The notes: generated by a model not told the origin, from the letters alone. A DNA stretch of 7,536 nucleotides from Pseudomonadota bacterium (GCA_023436745.1 JAEZHZ010000276.1:1-7536); one strand, 5' to 3'. Shown: positions 1 to 5,421, counted from the first letter of the stretch. Translations and numbers: made by a program.

Positions 1-599
1 ACCGGCTGTGCCGTCGGCACGCGTCCGGCGGAATCCGCGCGCTTGATCGCATCGATGATGTCCGGGGTCAGCGCACCGGTCGGCTCAAGGCCGTTGCGCT
101 CCTCGAAGGCGCGAATGGCGCGGGCCGTCATCGGCCCATAAAAACCGTCGACCTTACCCTCGAACAGGCCCAGCTGCGCCAGCTTCTTCTGCACCGCAAA
201 GGCGTCCGCATTGCCCACCGGCTGGTCCGGAATGGCAGGAGCCGCCGCCGGCACGCTGCCGGTCGTCTGCGGAGCCACCTCGCTGACCGTGGCCATCGGC
301 TGCACCGGCTCGATCGCCGCGACCGGGCGTTCGGAAGCCGGCAGCGGCACGGGCACGGCTTCCAGCTGGGCCGCCACATTGGCGGTCGGCTGGAAGAATG
401 GCGAAGGATGCCGCGTCGTCTGCCCGAACAGGGCATTGGACGAGGCAAGGGCCGTCAGAGCCACAAGGCCGAGCAAAGCCGTGGAAGCCAGGGGCGCCCG
501 CATATATTGCGACCAGGTCCATAGCCCCGCGCGGGCCAGGGACGCCGCAACGGCGCTGCCTGCCAGGACCGGCAGGCGGGAGAGCGTCGAAGCTGTCAT
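1..599 (-). CDS. Membrane-anchored peptidoglycan-binding domain protein (partial, C-terminus off left edge)
   Basis: The frame starts at ATG 599-597 and stays open to the window edge, giving about 199 visible residues. A short N-terminal segment (1-35) is followed by one hydrophobic helix (about 36-57, rich in Ala/Leu), then a Pro/Ala/Val-rich low-complexity linker (about 65-130), then a PG_binding_1-type domain (about 134-187). That domain contains LGLFEGKVDGFYGPMTARAI, the usual L-x-x-L-G-x-(F/Y)-x-G-x-x-D-G-x-(F/Y)-G-x-x-T pattern. Expected topology is cytoplasmic N-terminus, single membrane anchor and periplasmic wall-binding domain. The start overlaps the TGA of the upstream histidine kinase (ATGA) and no strong Shine-Dalgarno is visible, so translation is probably coupled. 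The domain binds peptidoglycan in many hydrolases and anchoring proteins. Whether a catalytic domain follows is not visible, and the specific function is unknown. Confidence 0.85.
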   Translation of the reverse strand, partial: MTASTLSRLPVLAGSAVAASLARAGLWTWSQYMRAPLASTALLGLVALTALASSNALFGQTTRHPSPFFQPTANVAAQLEAVPVPLPASERPVAAIEPVQPMATVSEVAPQTTGSVPAAAPAIPDQPVGNADAFAVQKKLAQLGLFEGKVDGFYGPMTARAIRAFEERNGLEPTGALTPDIIDAIKRADSAGRVPTAQP

Positions 600-2404
600 T
601 GCGCTTTTCTTTTTTCGTCTTGCCATTGGCGACCGGAAGGAACCGTCTCCCGGCGGATGGGAGTCACCACGGCAGTTTCCTCGGTCTTTATTGAGGGACC
701 GTTTATGGGCAGCAAGACGGTCACGGTTGTCCCCGCCCCTATTTCGGACATGGCCCGCAGCGTGCCGCCATGCAGTTCGGCCAGGCCCTTGACGATGGAG
801 AGCCCGAGCCCGGTGCCCTCGTGCTTGCGGTCGAGGCCGTTGTCGGCCTGGAAGAACGGCTCGCCGATACGCTTCAGCGATTCGGGCGCCATCCCGATGC
901 CGGTGTCGGTCACCGACAGGTTCAGCGACTGCCCCTGCCGCTTGAGCGACACGGTGATCCGTCCGCCCTCGTGGCTGAACTTCACCGCATTGGACAGCAG
1001 GTTGAGCAGGATCTGGCGGCAGGCGCGTTCATCGCCGTTCAGCATCGGCAGGTTCGGGGCGATGTCCGCCACCAGTTGCACCGAGCGGTCACGCGCGGTC
1101 GCATCGACCATCGCAAAGCAGGGCTCGACGATATCGCCCAGCTGGAACGAATCTGTCTGCAGCTCGAACTTGCCGGCCTCGATCCGCGACATGTCGAGCA
1201 GCATCCGCACCACTTCGAGCAGGTGCTTGCCGCTCTGGTGAATGAGCCCGGCATATTCGCGATGGGTCTCCGACAGCTGGCCGCCGATGCCGCTGGTCAT
1301 CATCTCGGAAAAGCCCACCACCGCGTTGAGCGGGGTACGCAGCTCGTGCCCGATGGTGGCGAGGAAGCGCGACTTCGCCTCGGATGCTTCCTCGGCTTCC
1401 CTGCGCGCGTCGGCCATGGCGGCCTCCGCATCCTTGCGTTCGGTGACATCGCGCATGACCGCAATCACTTCGCGGCGCAGGCCGGGCGCCTCGTGGTCGG
1501 CGACGGGTGAGAGGTTGATCTCCACCCAGATGAAGCGCGTCGCGCCGCCCACCGCATGCGGATCATCCTGGCGCATCCGCACCTCGATGCGGCGCGAGCG
1601 GCCGTCGAGATTGGCATCGGCAAAGGCGGTGAGGTAGGCCGGCCGGTCGAGCACGTGCAGCCGCTCGCCGAGTGCCGCCCCGTTGAGCAGGTAGCGCGGG
1701 CAGCCGAACAGCCGCTCGGAGCTGCGCGAGGCCATCAGCACCTCGCCATCGCTCGAGAAGCGGATCACCGCATCCTCGACATGCTCGATCAGGTGCCGGT
1801 ACGCGGTCACCTGGGCCTTGTCATAGACCTCGTAGGCCGAGCCGATCCGGTTGCCGGTATGGGCCACCACGCCCACGGCCACGGCGAACCCGCCCAGGTT
1901 GAGCCCGAGCAGCACCGCCTCCGGCATCACCGGCGTCGGCATGCCCGGCAGCGCGGCGATTCCCGCCAGCGCGAACCCGACCAGAACCAGGCGCCAGCTC
2001 CGCGAACGCAGCTTCGCCGAACCGGCGAGCGAGGCGAGGATCGGCCCCATCAGCATCACGGCCATGCCCGCATCGCCGAGGCGCGGATCGGCGAACGCCA
2101 TCACCACCCCGCACAGCATCAGTCCATGGACCTCGGCGGCGGCCGCGTTCTCGTAGTCGCGACGGTTGTGGAAGGACATCGCCGCCATGCCGGTGGCGAG
2201 CAGCACCACGGCGGCGGCAAACGGCAGGCCGGTGCCCAGCATCGCCGCAACGACTGCGAAGGGAAGGCTCAGGGCAGCCGCGGCCACCAGCAGGCGGGCA
2301 TTGTTGGCGAGGGTCTTGCGGCGCAGAACTTCGGAACGATGTCCGACGCCGGTCACGGCCTCGGTCCACTGCTCGCCCGTGCCCATGGAAAACAGGCTGC
2401 GCAT
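596..2404 (-). CDS. Membrane-bound PAS-domain sensor histidine kinase, DivJ/PleC-like
   Basis: This 602-residue kinase should autophosphorylate on His353 and pass the phosphate to a response regulator not in this window. Hydrophobic segments at about 35-57, 58-78, 92-105, 112-128, 137-154 and 161-182 suggest six membrane helices without a large periplasmic loop. A PAS domain spans about 199-320 (ending VMRDVTER), followed by a charged coiled-coil linker (321-347). The catalytic core is complete: H box IGHELRTPLNAVVGFSEMM (351-369), N box LLNLLSNAVKFS (466-477), G1 DTGIGMA (500-506), F box EPFFQ (515-519) and G2 GTGLGLSI (530-537). There is no receiver domain. The H-box region and the six-helix N-terminus resemble the DivJ/PleC/PdhS cell-cycle kinases of alphaproteobacteria, but orthology cannot be assigned by eye. 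An alternative Met7 start lacks a ribosome site; Met1 has only a weak GAG-type one. The next gene overlaps it by 4 nt. Confidence 0.93.
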   Translation of the reverse strand: MRSLFSMGTGEQWTEAVTGVGHRSEVLRRKTLANNARLLVAAAALSLPFAVVAAMLGTGLPFAAAVVLLATGMAAMSFHNRRDYENAAAAEVHGLMLCGVVMAFADPRLGDAGMAVMLMGPILASLAGSAKLRSRSWRLVLVGFALAGIAALPGMPTPVMPEAVLLGLNLGGFAVAVGVVAHTGNRIGSAYEVYDKAQVTAYRHLIEHVEDAVIRFSSDGEVLMASRSSERLFGCPRYLLNGAALGERLHVLDRPAYLTAFADANLDGRSRRIEVRMRQDDPHAVGGATRFIWVEINLSPVADHEAPGLRREVIAVMRDVTERKDAEAAMADARREAEEASEAKSRFLATIGHELRTPLNAVVGFSEMMTSGIGGQLSETHREYAGLIHQSGKHLLEVVRMLLDMSRIEAGKFELQTDSFQLGDIVEPCFAMVDATARDRSVQLVADIAPNLPMLNGDERACRQILLNLLSNAVKFSHEGGRITVSLKRQGQSLNLSVTDTGIGMAPESLKRIGEPFFQADNGLDRKHEGTGLGLSIVKGLAELHGGTLRAMSEIGAGTTVTVLLPINGPSIKTEETAVVTPIRRETVPSGRQWQDEKRKAQ

Positions 2405-2680
2405 ACGCTTCTACTCACACTCAGGACGCCTGCCCGGCTGGGGTGCCGGGTCTTGTTGCGAGTAACACTGCCGCCAAGACCTGAAGGCAGGTTTAAACGC
2501 GGGGGAGGTGTTCCCCGATCGGCCCTGCTTTTGCGGTTAGCGTAAACAACCCATTGCCAACGCCGGCACTCGCATTTGCTTCAAATTTTATACAAATCCG
2601 CCAGCGTCGGGTAAGCCGGCGCCCCTAGGTTCGGGATCACGGCCATGTCGGCCACGTGTTTTCGAGGGAGACGCTGCGCG
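2405..2680. other. Divergent intergenic region between the kinase gene and the small membrane protein gene
   Basis: This 276-bp spacer must hold the 5' signals of both divergent genes. It is GC-rich except for an A+T island at about 2573-2597 that includes TTTTATACAAAT. Read on the minus strand the island gives a -10-like TATAAA (2592-2587), but the hexamer about 17 bp upstream is poor; read on the plus strand I find no acceptable -35 either. Small inverted repeats are present: CCCGGC/GCCGGG with a 6-nt loop at 2433-2450, CAGG/CCTG at 2422-2432, and GGGGA/TCCCC at 2502-2516. The 8-bp palindrome GTTTAAAC lies at 2491-2498. None has a terminator-like T-run. I see no further gene in this stretch. 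Confidence 0.5.
2664..2670 (+). promoter_or_regulatory. Shine-Dalgarno GAGGGAG for the small membrane protein
   Basis: GAGGGAG lies 10 nt before the ATG at 2681. It argues for that start over the in-frame ATG at 2645, which would put this purine run inside the coding sequence and add 12 mostly basic/polar residues in front of the hydrophobic anchor. Confidence 0.6.
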
Positions 2681-2986
2681 ATGATGATGATCCTGCGCTC
2701 AGCCTTCTGGCTTACCGCCGCCTATCTGGTGATCCGTCCCGATGTCGAGTTGCCCGATGCCGGCGCAATTTCGGCGCAGGCGATGAGCGCCGGCACGCAG
2801 ATCGTCACGAGCCAGGTGCAGCAGATCGAGTGCGACTCGCTCCAGTGCCTCGGTGGCAAGGCCGCCATCGCCGCGGTGCTGCCCTCCCTGCCGCCGACCG
2901 CCGCGCCGACCACCGTCGCGCCCGCCGGCACCGAACCCGCAAGGGCAGTTCCCTTCCCCCGACCGCGGCCCGATCGCGCCGGCTAG
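2681..2986 (+). CDS. Small membrane-anchored/secreted protein of unknown function (DUF5330-like layout)
   Basis: A 101-residue protein beginning with three consecutive Met codons. Residues 5-19 (LRSAFWLTAAYLVIR region) form a single hydrophobic anchor or uncleaved signal. A short Ser/Gln/Ala-rich segment follows with a Cys pair, C51-DSLQ-C56, then a Pro/Ala/Thr-rich tail ending in a basic proline-rich stretch (about 91-99). The start is chosen from the ribosome site at 2664-2670; an upstream in-frame ATG at 2645 would give 113 residues. The RxAFWL opening plus a downstream Cys pair recalls small alphaproteobacterial proteins annotated DUF5330, but that match is from memory and uncertain. If the soluble part is periplasmic, the C-x4-C pair could form a disulfide. 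It is followed 70 bp later by sufE on the same strand; a functional link is not shown. Confidence 0.68.
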   Translation: MMMILRSAFWLTAAYLVIRPDVELPDAGAISAQAMSAGTQIVTSQVQQIECDSLQCLGGKAAIAAVLPSLPPTAAPTTVAPAGTEPARAVPFPRPRPDRAG

Positions 2987-3056
2987 CATCACCCGTGCGC
3001 GGGCTTTCTCCCGCCCGGCTCTGGCAATGGGGCCTCCGCTCGCCTAGATAGGCCGA

Positions 3057-3485
3057 ATGAGCCAGTCCGCCGCCTTTCAGGAAATCGCCGACAACCTGTC
3101 CTTCCTTGATGACTGGGAGGACCGGCTGAACTACCTCATCGAACTGGGGCAGGCGCTGCCGCAGATGCCCGATGCCGACAAGACCCCCGAGAACAAGGTC
3201 AAGGGCTGCACGTCCAATGTCTGGCTAGTGTCGAGCGTCGATGGCTCCGGTGGCCAGCCCGTCATGCATTTCCGCGGCCAGTCCGACGCGATCATCACCA
3301 AGGGCCTGGTCGCAGTGCTGATTGCACTTTATTCCGGGCGGCCCGCCGCCGAGATCGCGGAAACCGACGCCGTCGAGTGGTTCCAGAAGGTCGGCCTCAG
3401 CGACCATCTGGGCATGCAGCGCTCCAATGGCCTCGTCGCCATGGTCAACCGGATCCGCAGCGAGGCTCGCGCCGCCGCCGCCTAG
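3057..3485 (+). CDS. sufE: Cysteine desulfuration protein SufE
   Basis: SufE accepts persulfide sulfur from the cysteine desulfurase SufS on an active-site cysteine and passes it to the SufBCD scaffold during Fe-S cluster assembly in the cytoplasm. The 142-residue length fits the family. The active-site motif NKVKGCTSNVWL (46-57) places the acceptor at Cys51, the same number as in E. coli SufE. The conserved C-terminal QRSNGL (121-126) and the FLDDWEDRLNYLIELG opening (16-31) are also family features. Only a weak purine run (GATAGG) precedes the ATG. The 70-bp gap from the upstream small gene carries a minor hairpin, GCGGG/CCCGC (2999-3014), without a T-tract, so co-transcription from upstream is possible. 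No other suf genes are in the window; standalone sufE genes are common. Its TAG stop overlaps the stop of the convergent DUF6456 gene. Confidence 0.95.
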   Translation: MSQSAAFQEIADNLSFLDDWEDRLNYLIELGQALPQMPDADKTPENKVKGCTSNVWLVSSVDGSGGQPVMHFRGQSDAIITKGLVAVLIALYSGRPAAEIAETDAVEWFQKVGLSDHLGMQRSNGLVAMVNRIRSEARAAAA

Positions 3486-3979
3486 CGTCCCTGCTCCGGA
3501 TCGGGCACGGTCAGGGGCAGCCGCTCATCCAGCCAGCCGCTCACCCGCACGCCGTCGCGCCCCGCACCGACAGCGTCGAGGCCGTTCAATGCCGCGAGTT
3601 GTTCGAGACCTATGCGCAGCACCAGCTTGGCGGCCCGCCGGGGCCATTGCCGCTCGGTCTCCACGTCCCCCAGCCCCTTGCCGAACACCAGCACATCCAG
3701 CAGCACGCCCCAGCAGTCCCGTGGCATGGCTTCGGCGATGCCGCGGAGACTCCGCCGGGCGGCCATCGCACCATCGGGCAGGTCGCGCGGCGCGCCTCCC
3801 CCGGCACCGCGGCTGCCCACCCGTGCAGCGTCGTATGACATGGTGACCCGCTGGTGCATTGCTGCCCGGTGGGCCAGCGCTTCGAGCCGGCGCGCTGCCT
3901 CCAGGTGATGCGGCCCGAGAAAGGGGTCGGGCCCGGATGCGAGCCGCGCCAGGATGGGGTCGTCGCGCTCACCGATCAT
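3482..3979 (-). CDS. DUF6456 domain-containing protein
   Basis: A 165-residue, mostly helical protein. The recognisable core is the C-terminal half: WGVLLDVLVFGKGLGDVE (90-107) followed by ERQWPRRAAKLVLRIGLEQL (109-128), matching my recollection of the DUF6456 signature (a G-LLDV-F-KGLE-VE-ER-WP-RSAK-VLR-AL pattern). An earlier conserved-looking patch, HQRVTMSYD (42-50), sits before a Gly/Arg-rich linker (about 52-65). The molecular function of DUF6456 is unknown to me. In alphaproteobacteria it is often found next to, or fused with, helix-turn-helix domains, as here. The start at ATG 3979 is set by a perfect AGGAGG 6 nt upstream; the longer frame from 4027 would only read through the end of the upstream gene. 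It overlaps that gene by 11 nt, so coupled translation is likely. Its TAG stop shares the palindromic CTAG with sufE. Confidence 0.85.
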   Translation of the reverse strand: MIGERDDPILARLASGPDPFLGPHHLEAARRLEALAHRAAMHQRVTMSYDAARVGSRGAGGGAPRDLPDGAMAARRSLRGIAEAMPRDCWGVLLDVLVFGKGLGDVETERQWPRRAAKLVLRIGLEQLAALNGLDAVGAGRDGVRVSGWLDERLPLTVPDPEQGR

Positions 3980-4334
3980 CGTCGGCCTCCTCTTCCAGCA
4001 GCTTCTCCAGCCGCTCGATCTCGGCATCGAATGCCGGATCGTCGCGCATATCCTCGATCAGCCCGCAAGCGTGTGAGACAGTCGTCCTATGCCGGCCGAA
4101 GGCCTCCCCCACTTCGCTGAGGCTTCTGCCGAGCACCACATGCGACAGGTACATGGCCAGTTGCCGAGCCCGCGCGGTACGGGCGCGACACCGCTCCGGA
4201 TGCGTAAGCATACGGGGTGGCATTCTTTTTTCCTGCGCGACCAGGCGAATGGCAGGCGCGCAACCGCCACTGGCGGGGTCGGCGAAGACCCCGATAGCGC
4301 CCGGACGGGAATGGTGGTAAGAGTCGGAAATCAT
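3969..4334 (-). CDS. Standalone DnaA domain IV-like DNA-binding protein
   Basis: A 121-residue protein, nearly all of it a DnaA C-terminal (domain IV) fold. Residues 29-58 align without gaps to the helix and basic loop of E. coli DnaA domain IV, including the RARQLAM segment (55-61). The helix-turn-helix follows (SLSEVGEAFG-RHRTTVSHAC, 71-90), then a helical, acidic tail ending EEEADDDR. There is no AAA+ ATPase domain, so it cannot act as an initiator itself. In the recognition motif E. coli has GGRDHTTV while this protein has GRHRTTV: one residue shorter and lacking the Asp-His pair that reads the DnaA box, so its DNA site probably differs. The 4334 start is favoured over Met38 (4223) because the domain begins before Met38, purine-rich ribosome sites sit at 4335-4345, and a promoter candidate lies just upstream. 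Role is inferred as a regulator or replication-associated factor. Confidence 0.87.
   Translation of the reverse strand: MISDSYHHSRPGAIGVFADPASGGCAPAIRLVAQEKRMPPRMLTHPERCRARTARARQLAMYLSHVVLGRSLSEVGEAFGRHRTTVSHACGLIEDMRDDPAFDAEIERLEKLLEEEADDDR
3986..3991 (-). promoter_or_regulatory. Consensus Shine-Dalgarno AGGAGG for the DUF6456 gene
   Basis: AGGAGG lies 6 nt before ATG 3979, inside the last codons of the upstream DnaA-like gene. It fixes the start of the downstream gene and shows that the 11-nt overlap is a real translational arrangement. Confidence 0.85.
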
Positions 4335-4354
4335 CTCCCTGCCCCTGCAAAGTC

Positions 4355-4370
4355 TAGGACTATATTCCTA
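4355..4370. promoter_or_regulatory. Palindromic operator candidate over the -10 box
   Basis: TAGGACTATATTCCTA is an inverted repeat with TAGGA/TCCTA arms and an A+T-rich core. It covers the whole -10 box of the promoter candidate for the DnaA-like gene, so a dimeric protein bound here would block initiation. No regulator can be named from sequence alone. Confidence 0.4.
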
Positions 4371-4388
4371 CACTCTGCACCCGGGCAA
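4359..4388 (-). promoter_or_regulatory. Sigma-70-type promoter candidate for the DnaA-like/DUF6456 operon
   Basis: On the minus strand TTGCCC (4388-4383) and TATAGT (4364-4359) are separated by 18 bp, matching 4/6 and 5/6 of the consensus boxes. Predicted initiation near 4352 gives a leader of under 20 nt that holds the AGGGGCAGGGAG ribosome-site region. This fits the start at 4334. Confidence 0.55.
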
Positions 4389-4432
4389 GCAGGAGGGGGA
4401 TAACTACCCCTTGAGCCTTGAATCCACATAGC

Positions 4433-4460
4433 AAACGGCCGCCCCGAAGGGCGGCCGTTT
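4433..4460 (-). terminator. Rho-independent terminator of mucR (UUCG tetraloop hairpin)
   Basis: A perfect 12-bp stem, AAACGGCCGCCC with GGGCGGCCGTTT, closes on a 4-nt loop. Read on the minus strand, downstream of mucR, the loop is TTCG closed by C-G, the very stable cUUCGg type. The T-run is only three bases before GCTATG. It begins 57 bp after the mucR stop and separates mucR from the promoter of the next minus-strand gene. The symmetric arms could also act on plus-strand transcripts. Confidence 0.82.
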
Positions 4461-4497
4461 GGAGCGTGATAGGCTAGATGGACCAGACCGGCAGGAA

Positions 4498-4510
4498 ACC
4501 CCGTCGGGGT
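4498..4510 (-). repeat. Small hairpin just after the mucR stop
   Basis: ACCCC-GTC-GGGGT is a 5-bp stem with a 3-nt loop starting 7 bp after the mucR stop codon. It has no T-tract, so it is more likely an mRNA 3' structure than a terminator by itself. Confidence 0.35.
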
Positions 4511-4517
4511 ATAAGGG

Positions 4518-4943
4518 CTAGGCGGCAGCCTTGCGGCCGAGACCGTTGTCCTTGGCCAGCTTGCTGCGCGTGGCCGAGTAGTTCGGTGCAACCATCGGAT
4601 AGTCGGCGGGCAGGCCCCACTTCTCGCGGTATTCTTCCGGCGAGAGATTGTAGTGGGTGCGCAGGTGCCGCTTCAGCGACTTGAACTTCTTCCCGTCCTC
4701 GAGGCAGATGATGTAGTCCGGGGCAACCGACTTGCGGATCGGCACGGCGGGCTTCAACTCTTCCACGGGCGCGGGGACTTCGCCGGCCTTCAGTCCACGC
4801 AGGGCGCCATGGACATCCGCGATGAGACGGGGAAGGTCAGCCGGATTCACCGAGTTATGGCTCACATAAGCAGCAACAATCTCGGTGCAGAGTTCAACGA
4901 TGTCGCTGTCGTGACCATTCGACGAAACGGCGGTTTCGTTCAT
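4518..4943 (-). CDS. mucR: MucR/Ros family zinc-finger transcriptional regulator
   Basis: A 141-residue regulator of the MucR/Ros family. The prokaryotic zinc finger lies at about 74-110, with metal ligands in the order C80-x2-D83-x9-H93-x3-H97 inside CLEDGKKFKSLKRHLRTHYN; Asp in the second position is the usual MucR variant. LSPEEYREKWGLPADYPMVA (100-119) is the conserved flanking helix. The N-terminal part (about 11-52) is the helical oligomerisation region, and a charged, proline-containing linker joins the two. Known relatives bind A+T-rich DNA, act as H-NS-like silencers and regulators of exopolysaccharide, virulence, motility and, in Caulobacter, the S-to-G1 programme, and often repress their own genes. 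An AAAGG ribosome site lies 8 nt before the ATG, and a strong hairpin terminator follows, so it looks monocistronic. The Mrp operon upstream lies on the same strand, 139 bp away. Confidence 0.95.
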   Translation of the reverse strand: MNETAVSSNGHDSDIVELCTEIVAAYVSHNSVNPADLPRLIADVHGALRGLKAGEVPAPVEELKPAVPIRKSVAPDYIICLEDGKKFKSLKRHLRTHYNLSPEEYREKWGLPADYPMVAPNYSATRSKLAKDNGLGRKAAA

Positions 4944-5082
4944 TGCTCAACCTTTCTTTTCTTATTGGATCGGCGGGTAAGGGCTTCCGACGACCCGGTA
5001 CATTCTTAGTGCTGACAACTACCCAAAGCAACTCAAATCGAAATAGTTAATCTGTAACGATTCAAGTGTTCGGAGTCAGAAC
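4944..5082 (-). promoter_or_regulatory. mucR upstream regulatory region
   Basis: This gap between mrpG and mucR is clearly richer in A+T than its surroundings, chiefly at about 5030-5066 (AAATCGAAATAGTTAATCTG and neighbours). It has T-A steps of the kind MucR proteins favour, so autoregulation is plausible. Two GANTC sites, the CcrM methylation target, lie at 5059-5063 and 5073-5077. The best minus-strand promoter pairing I found, TTGCTT-17-TAAGAA, is weak. There is no clear terminator hairpin behind mrpG, so some read-through into mucR is possible. Confidence 0.45.
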
Positions 5083-5421
5083 TTATCGGCGTTTTGAAGT
5101 TAACTCGTCCAAAACCATCGGCGTAGTTGGTTGCCTGCCAGACAAGTACGCCACCCTTGCCAGCAGATGCGCTGAAACCGGGGTGGTCAAAAGCAAGAAC
5201 ACGATGCCGAATACAGCCCTGAGGGCAACCGCACTATCGAAACTCACCAGCGCCACCGCCAGCAGAACCAGCCCTCCGCCGACAGCACCCGCCTTCGAGG
5301 CAGCATGCATGCGGGTCAGCAGGTCCGGAAATCGTACCACCCCGATCGCCGCCAGCAGTGAGAAGCCGGCGCCGAGCAGCAACAGTACACAGCCAGTATA
5401 GATCATCAGCTCGATAATCAT
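5083..5421 (-). CDS. mrpG: Na+/H+ antiporter subunit G (MrpG/MnhG/PhaG)
   Basis: MrpG is a small membrane subunit of the multisubunit monovalent cation/proton antiporter. The 112-residue protein has three hydrophobic segments (about 4-28, 45-61, 66-91). It carries the family motif IGVVRFPDLLTRMHAASKA (26-44) and the C-terminal LLTTPVSAHLLARVAY (77-92), both diagnostic of subunit G. It is the last gene of the operon in the usual order. Its ATG overlaps the TGA of mrpF (ATGA), and AGGA sits 9 nt upstream. The tail after the third helix is short and basic (TSKRR). It ends 139 bp before mucR. Confidence 0.95.
   Translation of the reverse strand: MIIELMIYTGCVLLLLGAGFSLLAAIGVVRFPDLLTRMHAASKAGAVGGGLVLLAVALVSFDSAVALRAVFGIVFLLLTTPVSAHLLARVAYLSGRQPTTPMVLDELTSKRR

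Noticed and set aside
154..522. Minus-strand 122-codon frame within the peptidoglycan-binding gene
   Set aside because: Wrong frame: the frame starting at 599 contains the conserved domain, while this one is Arg/Ala/Gly-rich and unrelated to anything I recognise.
211..792. Plus-strand frame antisense to the peptidoglycan-binding protein
   Set aside because: The minus-strand frame has a clear PG_binding_1 domain and coupled start; the plus frame shows only biased composition and crosses into the kinase gene.
770..1510. 246-codon plus-strand frame antisense to the kinase core
   Set aside because: Shadow of the catalytic region; Arg/His/Leu-biased composition, no ribosome site and no domain.
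1556..2545. 329-codon open frame on the plus strand over the kinase gene
   Set aside because: It is antisense to a full-length kinase with all catalytic motifs. Its product is a His/Arg/Gln-rich string with no domain, as expected for a shadow frame in GC-rich DNA.
2576..2594. TTGCTT ... TATACA as a plus-strand promoter for the small gene
   Set aside because: Spacing between the two boxes is only 7 bp, and no acceptable -35 occurs at 16-18 bp from the TATACA.
2999..3014. GCGGG/CCCGC hairpin between the small gene and sufE as a terminator
   Set aside because: The stem is only 5 bp and no T-run follows; insufficient for a terminator call.
3980..4027. Longer start (4027) for the DUF6456 gene
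   Set aside because: It would only add a Ser/Trp/Arg-rich out-of-frame reading of the upstream gene; the AGGAGG at 3986-3991 clearly serves the ATG at 3979.
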